From the NCBI GenBank assembly GCA_019136655.1, contig JAGVTU010000021.1, forward strand, positions 1 through 41,801: DNA of 41,801 nucleotides. The letters are read 5' to 3'. The notes under the pieces are model-generated. The model was not told where the DNA came from. It saw only the letters and a program-made list of their open reading frames with translations, and did no database searches. Origin of the DNA: Bacteroidota bacterium (GTDB lineage Bacteria > Bacteroidota > Bacteroidia > AKYH767-A > OLB10). Numbering within the stretch: the stretch's first letter is position 1; each line of letters begins with the position of its first letter. Below, one piece after another: positions 15,565 through 24,807 of this stretch. The position numbers were made by a program, and so were the translations under genes.

Positions 15565-15984
15565 TTATTGTTTGATAAACTCTATCTGTGCCAGTCCGCC
15601 AAGATCGCTTTCTGCAGCTATTTCCAAAACTTTATTGTCCAGTTTGATGATTGACCACTTATAGTTGTAAGTATCGCCACCGGGGTTTTGGTTGGTGTAG
15701 GCAGTATTTTCAATTTTAAGATAGGGTGTTGCAAGTGTGGCATCAATGCTGTAGTTGCCTACGTCAAGCGTATCGCCATGTCGCGAGGGTTGCAAAATTT
15801 TCAGATTACCGTCAACAAATGTCCACGACTCTTCCAGCTCATTGCCAAACAACACCCTGTTCCACGTACCTACAATATCGCTCTTCAGTTTTTTTTCTGA
15901 TTTTAAAAAGTGGTTGCTTTCGCAGGAGATGAAACACATGAAAACGCCTGCCAGCAATAAATATCTTTTGAATAACATGTTCAT
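15565..15984 (-). CDS. small lipoprotein, lipocalin-like
   Basis: 139 residues from the ATG at 15982-15984; the open frame begins 14 codons earlier, but the lipoprotein signal starts here. Hydrophobic segment LLLAGVFMCFISC ends in a lipobox-like FISC, followed by a lysine-rich spacer and a small beta-rich domain with IVGTWNRV (GTW as in lipocalin-like DUF4923/DUF5004 families), SWTF and YKWSIIKLDNKVLEI. Probably periplasmic or outer-membrane anchored. Function unknown. Confidence 0.7.
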   Translation of the reverse strand: MNMLFKRYLLLAGVFMCFISCESNHFLKSEKKLKSDIVGTWNRVLFGNELEESWTFVDGNLKILQPSRHGDTLDVGNYSIDATLATPYLKIENTAYTNQNPGGDTYNYKWSIIKLDNKVLEIAAESDLGGLAQIEFIKQ

Positions 15985-16052
15985 AATCGTCTGATTTGAT
16001 TTGTAAATGTACAAACATCCATTCAAAAACGGATGAAAGGGTTGAAAAATTA

Positions 16053-16541
16053 TCAGTTCCTCAGTTTATTTATCAGCGAGGTGGTAGAATAACCTTCCGT
16101 AAGGCTGATGGTGACAACCTGTCCTCCTTTGGCAGTAACAATATCATAGCCCACAATTTCCTCAGCTTTATAATCAGCTCCCTTTACAAGCACATCAGGC
16201 TGCACGGTTTCAATCAGTCGGTATGGAGTATCTTCCACAAAAAGTGTTACGGCATCCACCACATGCAGCGAAGCAAGCATTATTGCACGCGCCTGCTCAT
16301 TATTTACCGGTCTGCCGGGGCCTTTATTGCATGCACCGGACTGATCGGCATTTAAACCAATGATTAAAACATCGCCTAGGTTTTTGGCTTGTGCCAAATA
16401 TTCGGCATGCCCTCTGTGGAGTATATCAAAACATCCGTTGGTGAAAACAATTTTCTTATTCTGCAACCTCCAGATGTTGAGCTGATTTTTCAGTCGGTGT
16501 GCATCAAAAATTTTCTGCTCAATAATTTGTTTATAGTCCAT
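16053..16541 (-). CDS. rfaE2: D-glycero-beta-D-manno-heptose 1-phosphate adenylyltransferase
   Basis: 162 residues, a cytidylyltransferase-fold enzyme with FTNGCFDILHRGH (33-45, nucleotide-binding HxGH at 42-45), VKGADY and a late SLTEGYSTTSLI. It activates heptose-1-phosphate with ATP to ADP-heptose for lipopolysaccharide core. It is the stand-alone form of the HldE C-terminal domain; the kinase partner is not in this window. Its start overlaps the end of the preceding membrane-protein gene by 11 nt, which indicates co-transcription. Confidence 0.92.
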   Translation of the reverse strand: MDYKQIIEQKIFDAHRLKNQLNIWRLQNKKIVFTNGCFDILHRGHAEYLAQAKNLGDVLIIGLNADQSGACNKGPGRPVNNEQARAIMLASLHVVDAVTLFVEDTPYRLIETVQPDVLVKGADYKAEEIVGYDIVTAKGGQVVTISLTEGYSTTSLINKLRN

Positions 16542-17538
16542 CTGTTTTACTTTTTCGGCTTGTGGCCATCAATACAAAAAAACCTATTGTACCTAAAACA
16601 ATCAGCAGCAGCGTTTGATAACCATGTGAGATGGTTGCATAAATAATTCCATCTGTTTCGGATATGCCATAAAGCATAAGCCCTCTTGACACGATGTAGT
16701 GAAATGCACCAATGCCTCCCTGCACAGGAGCCGACATGCCCAGCCCGCCAGCCACCAGAATGAACAAACCGGCAACAGCAGAAAGATGCGAAGTGGCATC
16801 GAGTGTGAAAAAACAAAGCCATGTAGCCATAAAATACATGGCCCAGATAAACACCGTGTGGAAAATAAACAGTGGAATATTTTTTAATTTGGAAATGGAT
16901 TTAATTCCATCCACCACACCTTTGAGCAGTGTGGTAATTTTTTCGAGCAATGGATTTGATTTTTCTCTTTTTCTGAAAAAAAGAAAATACACAGCCACCA
17001 CCATCATCACCAGTGCTGCTGCAAGAACAACCAGCACAACAGGGTTTTGAAACTTTCCTGCCAATGGCTGAATGATGTGCTGATGCAGAAAATCGCCAAT
17101 GAGATGATACTGCATGGCAGCTACTGCCACCAGCAAAATAAAAAGCATGATGACATCCATGATACGCTCCACAATCACTGTTCCTATCAACTCATTGAAA
17201 GGAACTTTTTCGGCTTTGGTGAGCACACCGCAACGGGTAATTTCGCCAATACGCGGCACGGCAAAGTTGGCAAGATAACCTACACACAGTGCCCAGAAAG
17301 TGTTGCTGAGTTTGGGTTTGTAGCCAAGCGGTTCAATGAGCATTGCCCAACGAGCTGCACGGCTCAGGTGCGAAAAGATGGCTGCAACAGTGGCTGCAAC
17401 AAGCCAGTTTATTTTCAGTGTTTTTATTTTTTCTCCGAGCGATGAAAAATCCTGATTGCGGAAAGTAAGCCATAGCATGCCCACACCTATTGCCAGAAAC
17501 AGCAGGTATTTTATTGCAGAAATAATTTTGCCTTTCAT
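16531..17538 (-). CDS. LPG-synthase transmembrane-like (UPF0104) integral membrane protein
   Basis: 335 residues with about eight transmembrane helices. It has RAARWAMLIEPLGYKP (61-76), the GYLANFAVPRIGEITRCGVL segment and a late GGIGAFHYIVSRGL, the signature layout of the lysylphosphatidylglycerol-synthase flippase domain family. The soluble synthase half of MprF is absent, so this is the free-standing membrane domain, whose substrate is unknown. It lies 17 nt after panD and overlaps rfaE2. The grouping with envelope genes suggests a lipid or glycan translocation role, but that is inference. Confidence 0.85.
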   Translation of the reverse strand: MKGKIISAIKYLLFLAIGVGMLWLTFRNQDFSSLGEKIKTLKINWLVAATVAAIFSHLSRAARWAMLIEPLGYKPKLSNTFWALCVGYLANFAVPRIGEITRCGVLTKAEKVPFNELIGTVIVERIMDVIMLFILLVAVAAMQYHLIGDFLHQHIIQPLAGKFQNPVVLVVLAAALVMMVVAVYFLFFRKREKSNPLLEKITTLLKGVVDGIKSISKLKNIPLFIFHTVFIWAMYFMATWLCFFTLDATSHLSAVAGLFILVAGGLGMSAPVQGGIGAFHYIVSRGLMLYGISETDGIIYATISHGYQTLLLIVLGTIGFFVLMATSRKSKTDGL

Positions 17539-17555
17539 TACAGCTGGAGGCGTCT

Positions 17556-17906
17556 TTATTTTACGGGCTGATTGTTTTCGTCAGGATAAACGAGCACCGG
17601 TTTGTAATTGCGCGCTTCGCTTTTTTCCATCATGGCATAAGATACCACAATAACAATATCACCTAACTGAACTCTTCGAGCGGCAGGGCCGTTGAGGCAT
17701 ACCACACCGCTGTTGCGTTCGCCTTTGATGACATAGGTGGTAAAACGTTCGCCATTATTGATATTCAACACCTGCACCTGCTCATTCTCCATCAGGTCGG
17801 CAGCTTCCATCAGGTTTTCGTCAAGCGTAATGCTGCCCACATAGTGCAGTTCGGCCTGCGTGACGCGGGCACGATGAATTTTTGATTTTAATACGGTAAT
17901 CAACAT
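17556..17906 (-). CDS. panD: aspartate 1-decarboxylase
   Basis: 116 residues. It makes beta-alanine for pantothenate and coenzyme A. Self-cleavage at Gly24-Ser25 (HYVGSIT) creates the pyruvoyl cofactor. Catalytic/binding residues Lys9, Arg54 and Tyr58 are at the same positions as in E. coli PanD, which fixes the start at the ATG at 17904-17906 rather than three codons earlier. A perfect -7 element (17913-17920) lies 6 nt upstream. No panB or panC is visible here. Confidence 0.97.
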   Translation of the reverse strand: MLITVLKSKIHRARVTQAELHYVGSITLDENLMEAADLMENEQVQVLNINNGERFTTYVIKGERNSGVVCLNGPAARRVQLGDIVIVVSYAMMEKSEARNYKPVLVYPDENNQPVK

Positions 17907-17912
17907 AGGCGG

Positions 17913-17920
17913 CAAAGGTA
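17913..17920 (-). promoter_or_regulatory. -7 promoter element of panD
   Basis: Minus-strand TACCTTTG is a perfect TAnnTTTG match ending 6 nt before the panD ATG, implying a leaderless or nearly leaderless transcript. It lies in the 19-nt gap after the aldehyde dehydrogenase gene. Confidence 0.5.
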
Positions 17921-17925
17921 ATACC

Positions 17926-19365
17926 TTACAGTTTAATGCAGATATTTTTTTCTTCGGTAAAGAATTTTAATGCTTCAAATCCGCCTTCGCGCCCAACACC
18001 ACTGTGTTTTACGCCTCCGAAGGGTGTACGCAAATCGCGCAGCAACCAGCAGTTTATCCACACAATGCCGCTGTGCAATGCCGATGCTACACGGTGAGCG
18101 CGGCTCAGGTTGGTTGTCCACACCGTAGCTGCCAGACCATACATGGTGCTGTTGGCCATTTTCAGCACTTCTTCTTCTGTATCAAAAGGTGTGAGCGTGA
18201 CCACAGGGCCAAAAATTTCTTCCTGATTGGTTCGGCATGTATAAGGGAGGTTTTCGATGATGGTTGGTTCAATAAACAAACCGTTGGCACAGCGCCCCTG
18301 CGGATGAATTGCTTTGCCTCCGCAAAGAATGGTTCCGCCCTCTTGCTGAGCAAGGTCAATGTAGGAAAGAATTTTTTCGTAATGCTGTTTGGACACTATA
18401 GCTCCCAGAAAATTTTCTTTATCCTTTGGGTCGCCTGTTTTCAGCTGTTTGGTTTTTGCCACCAGTGCTTCTTTGAACTTGTTGTAGATGGAACGTTCAA
18501 TAAAAATGCGAGAGCCGCAAAGACAAATTTCGCCCTGGTTGCTGAAGGATGATTTGATGGTGGTGGAAAGTGCATGTTCAAAATCGCAATCAGCAAAAAT
18601 GATATTTGGATTTTTTCCACCAAGTTCTAACGAAAGTTTCTTAAACATTGGTGCAGCCACTTTCGAAATTTCAGCTCCTGTTTTGGTGCCACCGGTAAAA
18701 CTGATAACAGGAATGCGCGGATGTGAAGCAATAGCAGCACCCACATTGGGGCCTGTGCCATGAACAATATTCAAAACACCGGCAGGCAATCCTGCTTTGA
18801 TGCACAGTTCGCTAAGCAGATGTGCAGTAACAGGAGTAATTTCACTGGGTTTAGCAACAACGCAATTGCCCGATGCAAGAGCAGGAGCAATTTTCCAGGT
18901 GAAAAGATACAGAGGGAGATTCCATGGAGAAATGCAACCCGCCACACCTATGGGCTGACGCAATGTATAGTTGATAGCTGTGTTTTCCATTGCATGTGTT
19001 TCGCTGTTGAGATGCAATGCAGCTGTTGCATAAAAATGAAAGTTGGCAGATGCTCTGGGAATATCAACTTGTTTTGCCAGCCACACAGGTTTGCCATTGT
19101 CAAGGCTTTCAGCTTCGGCAAGCTGATCGAGGTTGGCATCAATGAGTGATACCAGTCGCAGCAAAATATCTGAACGTTTTTTCACAGGCATCACACTCCA
19201 TGTTTTAAAAGCTTCTTCGGCTGCAGCAACTGCTGCATCTACATCGCGTGAATCGCTGTCAGGAATCTGAGAATATACTGTTTGTGTGGCAGGGTCTGTG
19301 TTGTCAAACCATTTACCCGACTGTGGTTCGGCAAAGCGGCCGTTGATATAATTCAATAATTTCAT
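17926..19365 (-). CDS. aldehyde dehydrogenase, (amino)muconic semialdehyde type
   Basis: 479 residues of the NAD-dependent aldehyde dehydrogenase superfamily. Visible are Asn149 (SPWN), Lys172 (KPSE), Rossmann FTGGTKTG (223-230), general base Glu247 (ELGG) and nucleophile Cys281 (NQGEIC). The late [19 protein letters not shown] segment is typical of 2-hydroxy- and 2-aminomuconic semialdehyde dehydrogenases, so a role in kynurenine (tryptophan) breakdown is likely. No other pathway genes are adjacent, so substrate assignment is tentative. A -7-like TATCTTCG ends 4 nt before the ATG. Confidence 0.88.
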   Translation of the reverse strand: MKLLNYINGRFAEPQSGKWFDNTDPATQTVYSQIPDSDSRDVDAAVAAAEEAFKTWSVMPVKKRSDILLRLVSLIDANLDQLAEAESLDNGKPVWLAKQVDIPRASANFHFYATAALHLNSETHAMENTAINYTLRQPIGVAGCISPWNLPLYLFTWKIAPALASGNCVVAKPSEITPVTAHLLSELCIKAGLPAGVLNIVHGTGPNVGAAIASHPRIPVISFTGGTKTGAEISKVAAPMFKKLSLELGGKNPNIIFADCDFEHALSTTIKSSFSNQGEICLCGSRIFIERSIYNKFKEALVAKTKQLKTGDPKDKENFLGAIVSKQHYEKILSYIDLAQQEGGTILCGGKAIHPQGRCANGLFIEPTIIENLPYTCRTNQEEIFGPVVTLTPFDTEEEVLKMANSTMYGLAATVWTTNLSRAHRVASALHSGIVWINCWLLRDLRTPFGGVKHSGVGREGGFEALKFFTEEKNICIKL

Positions 19366-19369
19366 GATG

Positions 19370-19377
19370 CGAAGATA
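19370..19377 (-). promoter_or_regulatory. -7-like promoter element of aldehyde dehydrogenase gene
   Basis: Minus-strand TATCTTCG matches TAnnTTTG at five of six fixed positions and ends 4 nt before the ATG, again suggesting a leaderless transcript. Confidence 0.35.
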
Positions 19378-19417
19378 AGTCAGCCGTAATTATGTATTTA
19401 AGTTTTGTGAAAACCTT

Positions 19418-19831
19418 TCAGGTAATCATCACCAGAGTGCCTGCAAGAATCAATGTGGCTCCTATGGCAGTTTTCAGCGTAAGCGATTCGCCCAAAAAAA
19501 CAACTGCAAGAATTATAGTCAGTGCCAAACTCAGTTTGTCAACAGGAGCTACCTGCGATACATTTCCGATTTTAATAGCTTTGAAATAAAACAGCCACGA
19601 CAAGCCTGTGGCTATACCTGAAGCGATCAGAAAAACTACCCCTTGTTTGGAAATTGAACTTATTCCTTTTGTTTCGCCTCTGACGATAACAATCACCCAA
19701 AGCATCACAAATACAATGAGTGTTCTTATAGCTGTTGCCAGATTTGAATGAATATCGGCAACTCCAATCTTGGCAAATATTGCAGTTAAGGATGCAAATA
19801 CTGCCGACAATATTGCGTAAAACCACCACAT
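19418..19831 (-). CDS. single-domain EamA/DMT-family membrane protein
   Basis: 137 residues with four or five transmembrane helices. It has the EamA signs VDKLSLALTIILAVVFLGE and the final ATLILAGTLVMI, plus an N-terminal FASLTAIFAKIG. It is half the size of ordinary drug/metabolite transporters and would have to dimerise, as small multidrug-resistance proteins do. Complete at both ends. Substrate unknown. Confidence 0.85.
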   Translation of the reverse strand: MWWFYAILSAVFASLTAIFAKIGVADIHSNLATAIRTLIVFVMLWVIVIVRGETKGISSISKQGVVFLIASGIATGLSWLFYFKAIKIGNVSQVAPVDKLSLALTIILAVVFLGESLTLKTAIGATLILAGTLVMIT

Positions 19832-19977
19832 ATTAATTAATTTTAAAATTCAGATGACAGGATTAATTCATGTTGTAAGCAAATATAGCACTAAGCAAAA
19901 TACCGCTCCATTAAATGACCTCTCTTAATTTTATTGCTAAAAAATGCTTGCAATTTCCCTTTATGGATAAACTGAAT

Positions 19978-19985
19978 TATTTTTG
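19978..19985 (+). promoter_or_regulatory. -7 promoter element of the Crp/Fnr gene
   Basis: TATTTTTG is a perfect TAnnTTTG match 20 nt upstream of the ATG at 20006. The -33 element is unclear. Confidence 0.4.
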
Positions 19986-20005
19986 CCGACTTTATTTTTT
20001 AAGAC

Positions 20006-20662
20006 ATGCATACATTTCTAAAAGACTTCTTCAGCAAAGAGTGGAGAGAATTTATACTGTTTCACAGCAAAGTGGTGAAGTTCAAAAAAAACGAAGTGAT
20101 TTTCAGCTTTGGTCATGAAACGCAAGGCATCTATTTTATTATTGATGGCAAGGTAAAAGTAACAACATCCACTGGCACCGATATTGAAAGAATAATTCGT
20201 CTGGCTACCAACAACGACATCATCGGACATCGTGGCTTTGGCGGAATATGGAAATATACCGTTTCGGCTACCACTCTTGAAAACAGTGAACTGTTGTTCA
20301 TCCCATTAAAAATTTTCAATATTGTATTTAAGGCCAATCCGGAGTTTGCCTATTTTATGATGATGTTTTTTGCAAATGAACTGAGAGACTCCGAAAAACT
20401 GGCTTCGCAATTGCCTATACGAAATGTGATTGCATCTGTTCTCTATAACAACTTGAAAGTGTTTGGTTATGAGAAGGGAACCAAGAAACTGAGCTACACA
20501 CCATCAAGAAAAGATATGGCAAGTCAGGCAGGTACAAGATATGAAACTTTGGTGCGCACACTTGCCGATTTTAATGCCGAAGGGATTATCAAAATTGATG
20601 GTAAGTCAATTCATATTCTTAAAGAAGCTGCTTTGCTTAAAATGAGAAACGGTGAGGAATAA
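20006..20662 (+). CDS. Crp/Fnr-family transcriptional regulator
   Basis: 218 residues. The N-terminal cyclic-nucleotide-binding-type beta-barrel (about 10-110, with GIYFIIDGKVKV) lacks the classical phosphate-binding cassette and the Fnr cysteines, so the effector is unknown. A dimerisation helix (about 112-135) leads to a C-terminal winged helix (about 160-210) with recognition region SRKDMASQAGTRYETLVRTL, as in HTH_Crp. The next gene on the same strand, 130 nt downstream, is a FadL-like porin and a candidate target. Confidence 0.9.
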   Translation: MHTFLKDFFSKEWREFILFHSKVVKFKKNEVIFSFGHETQGIYFIIDGKVKVTTSTGTDIERIIRLATNNDIIGHRGFGGIWKYTVSATTLENSELLFIPLKIFNIVFKANPEFAYFMMMFFANELRDSEKLASQLPIRNVIASVLYNNLKVFGYEKGTKKLSYTPSRKDMASQAGTRYETLVRTLADFNAEGIIKIDGKSIHILKEAALLKMRNGEE

Positions 20663-20791
20663 GTTACTCTGAATTACAGAGGTGATTTAGTTCTTATTGC
20701 TAAGAATCATTTCAAAAATCATCTGTTTATTTCTTTCTCTGAACATGTATTTTCAATATGTGTCAACCTTTATTTTTACTTTGAAATCAAT

Positions 20792-22078
20792 ATGGTAATG
20801 AAACTATTTCAGAATGCCCTACTGCTCGTGCTCTTACCCGCCATGGCACATGCGCAACTTGTCAATATAAAAAATATGAGTGCTGAATGGGTACGATGTG
20901 GTGCACGTAATGCTGCCATTAACGGCACTGATTTGGTCATTTATAATCCTGCAGCTCTTACTCATGTCAAAGAAGGTTTTTCATTGGATATCGGTAATCA
21001 GGCTTATCTTTCTGCACCATCACAAACCATAACCAACAACAACGGTATAAAAAAATACACCTCTGATGTGATGAGTTATATTCATCCCAACTTACTACTG
21101 TCGTATCATCAAAAAAACTGGGCATTGTGGGGTGGTGCGTTTATTGGCGGAGGACATCCTGCACTGGATTATTCTGAAGGAAATTTTTACTCACAACAAT
21201 TGAGTGAATTGTTTCTGGCAAACAGCAACTATTACGAAGTTAAAAAACATGCAATAAAACTTACTTCTGATTACTATACTGCCACTGCGGGGTTTTCACT
21301 TAAAGCAAACGACAATCTGAGCTTTGCCATTGGCGGACGTTACATATATGCCATACAAACAGGAGATGTTGAAACAACGCTTTCCGGTGGTTCAAATCCA
21401 TCAGACCTCAACACCGGCTTCAGTTACGACAATCGTGCTTCAGGTTACGGATTTACTTTAGGCATTCATGCCATACCATACGATCGTTTCACCATTTCAT
21501 TGCGGTTAGAGTCTAATGCCTCATTGAATTTTAAAAGAAAAACCGATTACAAAGGAGCATCAGATGTAATTCTGTATAAGGATGAAGAATACAGAAACGA
21601 TTTGCCCGGTACAGCAGCTATAGGTTTTGGCCTGGAACTGAGTTCAAAGTTCAGAATGACAGCAGAAGCAAATTATTATTTTCAGCAAATGGCAAATTGG
21701 GGAAAAACTTCTGATGGAAAAAGAATAAGCACACTTGCCGGTGATGCCATCAGTTTTGGCGGAGATTTTGAATGGAAGTTGCATAAAGTAATTACCTGGA
21801 GTGCAGGTGCCAATTATTTCATGCCTATGTTTAATGATATAGATGCATATTACCGCAACAGCACAGCCATGAATTATCCTTGCTACGAAAACTTAACTGC
21901 CAACGGAGGTTTTGCAATTGATGTGAGTAAAGGTATGCGTATCAACATGGGTTTTGCAAAATCATTTTATCCTAAGGACAAAGTCATTCAATGGACAACC
22001 AACAATACAGCGGAAGGTAAAATAAAACTTAATAATGACGTGATGCTGTTTGCTTTGGGTTTTGATTTTTGTTTTTAG
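20792..22078 (+). CDS. FadL/OmpP1-like outer membrane protein
   Basis: 428 residues (426 if the ATG at 20798 is used). The signal peptide ends MAHAQ. The mature start NMSAEWVRCGARNAAINGTDLVIYNPAALTH is the plug-like opening typical of FadL/OmpP1 long-chain fatty acid or hydrocarbon porins (N-P-A motif). Alternating strands follow, ending FALGFDFCF with a terminal aromatic residue, as barrels do. It probably moves hydrophobic compounds across the outer membrane. It converges with mlaF, leaving only 3 nt between stops. Confidence 0.85.
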   Translation: MVMKLFQNALLLVLLPAMAHAQLVNIKNMSAEWVRCGARNAAINGTDLVIYNPAALTHVKEGFSLDIGNQAYLSAPSQTITNNNGIKKYTSDVMSYIHPNLLLSYHQKNWALWGGAFIGGGHPALDYSEGNFYSQQLSELFLANSNYYEVKKHAIKLTSDYYTATAGFSLKANDNLSFAIGGRYIYAIQTGDVETTLSGGSNPSDLNTGFSYDNRASGYGFTLGIHAIPYDRFTISLRLESNASLNFKRKTDYKGASDVILYKDEEYRNDLPGTAAIGFGLELSSKFRMTAEANYYFQQMANWGKTSDGKRISTLAGDAISFGGDFEWKLHKVITWSAGANYFMPMFNDIDAYYRNSTAMNYPCYENLTANGGFAIDVSKGMRINMGFAKSFYPKDKVIQWTTNNTAEGKIKLNNDVMLFALGFDFCF

Positions 22079-22081
22079 CAA

Positions 22082-22834
22082 TCAGAAATGTTGCTTCACA
22101 GCTTTCATCCAGCGCGATGCAAAAACAAAATCATTCAGTTCCTGATTTTGTGAGTGCATAATATCGTTATTGGAACCTTCCCAGTATTTTTTTCCTTTAT
22201 AGATAAAAATAATTTTCTCGCCTATGCTCATCACCGTATTCATGTCGTGTGTGTTGATGATGGTTGTGATGTTATACTCTTCGGTAATTTCTTTAATCAG
22301 CTCATCAATCAGAATAGAAGTTTTTGGGTCGAGACCTGAATTGGGTTCATCACAGAAAAGATATTTGGGATTCATGGCAATGGCACGTGCAATGGCAACT
22401 CTTTTTTTCATACCACCGCTGATGGCACTGGGCAATAGTTTGTTTACATTTTCAAGATTCACACGCTGAAGACAGAAGTTTGCACGGTCGCGTTTCTCTG
22501 CAGCACTCATGTTGGTGAACATGCTCAGCGGAAAAGTTACATTCTGTTCTACGGTAAGCGAATCAAACAATGCACCTCCCTGAAACAACATACCAATTTC
22601 CTGACGTATTGGTTTGCGTTCGCCAAACGACATTTCAGAAAAATTGCGTCCGTCATACAAAACACGTCCCTTGTCCACTTCAAACAATCCCACCACACAC
22701 TTCATCAGCACTGTTTTTCCCTGTCCGCTACCTCCGATGATTAGATTTATTTTCCCTTGCTCAAAAACGCATGAAACATCTTCGAGCACTTTCTTGTCGC
22801 CAAACTGTTTGGATATGTTATCAACTTCAATCAT
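22082..22834 (-). CDS. mlaF: MlaF-like ABC transporter ATPase (phospholipid/organic solvent type)
   Basis: 250 residues. Walker A GGSGQGKT (34-41), Q-loop Gln85 (LFQGGALFDSLTV, typical of MlaF), signature ISGGMKKR (138-145), Walker B YLFCDEPNSGLDP (158-170) and switch His (TIINTHD). Partner of the permease next to it; the two overlap by 4 nt (ATGA). In other bacteria MlaFE drive lipid transport between inner and outer membrane with the MCE protein MlaD, which is not next to this pair here. Confidence 0.92.
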   Translation of the reverse strand: MIEVDNISKQFGDKKVLEDVSCVFEQGKINLIIGGSGQGKTVLMKCVVGLFEVDKGRVLYDGRNFSEMSFGERKPIRQEIGMLFQGGALFDSLTVEQNVTFPLSMFTNMSAAEKRDRANFCLQRVNLENVNKLLPSAISGGMKKRVAIARAIAMNPKYLFCDEPNSGLDPKTSILIDELIKEITEEYNITTIINTHDMNTVMSIGEKIIFIYKGKKYWEGSNNDIMHSQNQELNDFVFASRWMKAVKQHF

Positions 22835-23574
22835 GCGAGAATAAGTTGTGTGAGGATGTAATCAAATATCAAAATCAAAATGCTACTGTTTACCACACCT
22901 TTGGTACTCGACTGTCCTACTTCGAGTGCACCACCGTTGGTATAATATCCGTGATAAGCAGGCACAGAGGTGATGATAAATGCAAACACCACTGTTTTTA
23001 TCATAGCAAACGTAACGTTGAATGGCAGAAACTGATTCTGCAACCCTTTAAGATAATCTGCCGATGGAACTACTCCTGATAAATCACCTGCAATCCATCC
23101 TCCTGTAATTCCGATAATCATACTCACAATAACTACAACAGGACAAATGATGATGGCAGCAATAATTTTTGGCAATACCAGATAACCTGATGAATTGATG
23201 CCCATGATTTCCAGTGCATCAATCTGCTCGGTAACACGCATGGTACCAATTTCAGATGCAATGTTGCTGCCTACTTTTCCTGCAAGCACCAGCATGATGA
23301 TGGTAGGAGAAAATTCAATGATAATACTGTCGCGAGCCACAATACCTACAGCCCACAGCGGCACCATAGGATTCACCAGATTGTAAGCACTCTGAATGGT
23401 GATAACGGCACCCATGAAGGCAGAGGTTAGCGCCACCAGCCACAGCGAGCCGATACCAAGGTTCACCATTTCGCGAAACACCTGTCTTACGTAAATAGAA
23501 AATTTCTCAGGTTTATAAAACAAACTTTTTATAAACGATGAATAACGTCCTACCTCATACAATGTGTTTGCCAT
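22831..23574 (-). CDS. mlaE: MlaE-like ABC permease
   Basis: 247 residues of the MlaE permease family, with an amphipathic N-terminus and five or six hydrophobic segments. It has LAGKVGSNIASEIGTMRVTE and QIDALEIMGINSSGYLVLPK, the most conserved part of the family and the site of contact with the ATPase. It forms the membrane half of a lipid transporter with the overlapping mlaF. The start ATG at 23572-23574 follows an AT-rich gap. Confidence 0.93.
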   Translation of the reverse strand: MANTLYEVGRYSSFIKSLFYKPEKFSIYVRQVFREMVNLGIGSLWLVALTSAFMGAVITIQSAYNLVNPMVPLWAVGIVARDSIIIEFSPTIIMLVLAGKVGSNIASEIGTMRVTEQIDALEIMGINSSGYLVLPKIIAAIIICPVVVIVSMIIGITGGWIAGDLSGVVPSADYLKGLQNQFLPFNVTFAMIKTVVFAFIITSVPAYHGYYTNGGALEVGQSSTKGVVNSSILILIFDYILTQLILA

Positions 23575-23659
23575 CAGCAGAAAAATTGTTTCGCTAAAAT
23601 ATCAAAAGAATTCTGAAAGAATGATTGAGTGATAACAGAGTTATACACTGTAAAATTTT

Positions 23660-24709
23660 TTAGTTTTTAATTTCTTTCAGGAAAACAAGATAGGTAGGAA
23701 AGTGGTCGCTGTATCCACCTATGTAACGATCGAAATCAAAAGTACGCATAGGATAACCTTTGTAGCGTCCGGTTTTCTGCACCATGTATTCACGTCTGAA
23801 AATATGCGCATCTTTAAAGAAAAATCCGGATTGAGACTTATTCAGCCATCCTGATGAAATAATAATCTGATCAAAAAGATTCCATGCATCATTATAAGCC
23901 AGTGTACCTATGCCCTTAGTGTAAAAATCAGTAAACGGATTATACATGCCACCGTGTTTCACTTTTGATTTATCGCCTGTGGCTTTAAGCACCTTGGTAA
24001 CGCTTGGGCTTAAGGGGTCATCATTAAGGTCGCCCATTACCACAATTTTTGCATCGGCATTGATTGCGGTGATGGAATCAATCTTATGTTTGCAAACTGC
24101 TGCTGCTGCTGCACGCCCGGGTGCTGATGCTTCTTCGCCTCCTCTGCGTGATGGCCAGTGACCTACCATGATGTGTATAGGTTCACCAAGATACATACCA
24201 TAAACATATAAGATATCCCTTGTGTAATATTCAGGGTTTTCGGGAGTGCGTAAATCCACAAAAAGAGACTCACTAAACTTAGGTGTAAAATATTTAGGAT
24301 TGTAAATTAATCCCACATCAACTCCGCGTTTGTCAGGAGAATCATAATGTACAAACTGCAGCTCGCGTTTTTTAAGTTTAGGTTCGTTAAGCAAATCTCT
24401 CAGTACACTTGCGTTTTCAATCTCAGCACATCCTAAAATTGAAAATCCATCCGGTGATTCGTCCGTACCAATGAGGGATAAAATATCCGACAACTTGGAA
24501 AGTTTGTCAAGATAAACTTTAGGTGTGTAGTTTTTACTTCCTGTGGGTGTAAACTCTTCATCATTTACTTCAGGCTGGTTGATGGTATCAAATAAATTTT
24601 CGAGGTTATAAAAACCTATAATTCCAATCTGATAACTTTTCTTGTTCTGAGCATGGACATTGAATGTTAGCAGTGCTACAACAGCTAATGCAAAATATTT
24701 TTTTATCAT
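23660..24709 (-). CDS. secreted endonuclease/exonuclease/phosphatase-family protein
   Basis: 349 residues with a signal peptide (1-20, HAQ). Conserved marks of the metal-dependent fold: FYNLENLFD (32-40), GCAEIEN (metal Glu), KRGVDVGLIYNP, VGHWPSRRGG (catalytic His), VVMGDLNDDP (Asp/Asn pair) and near the end GGYSDHFPTYLV (catalytic Asp-His). All catalytic residues are present, so it should be an active phosphodiesterase or nuclease in the periplasm or outside the cell. Substrate unknown. Confidence 0.92.
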   Translation of the reverse strand: MIKKYFALAVVALLTFNVHAQNKKSYQIGIIGFYNLENLFDTINQPEVNDEEFTPTGSKNYTPKVYLDKLSKLSDILSLIGTDESPDGFSILGCAEIENASVLRDLLNEPKLKKRELQFVHYDSPDKRGVDVGLIYNPKYFTPKFSESLFVDLRTPENPEYYTRDILYVYGMYLGEPIHIMVGHWPSRRGGEEASAPGRAAAAAVCKHKIDSITAINADAKIVVMGDLNDDPLSPSVTKVLKATGDKSKVKHGGMYNPFTDFYTKGIGTLAYNDAWNLFDQIIISSGWLNKSQSGFFFKDAHIFRREYMVQKTGRYKGYPMRTFDFDRYIGGYSDHFPTYLVFLKEIKN

Positions 24710-24713
24710 GCGG

Positions 24714-24721
24714 CAAAGCTA
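24714..24721 (-). promoter_or_regulatory. -7 promoter element of the endonuclease/phosphatase gene
   Basis: Minus-strand TAGCTTTG is a perfect TAnnTTTG match ending only 4 nt before the ATG (24709). Transcription should begin at or inside the start codon. Confidence 0.45.
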
Positions 24722-24807
24722 ATAATACAGCATTATATGATGATGAAATTCAATCAAATTTTATAGCGCTTTGTTTCAATGGCTGTAATATCAAAACTTC
24801 ATTGTTT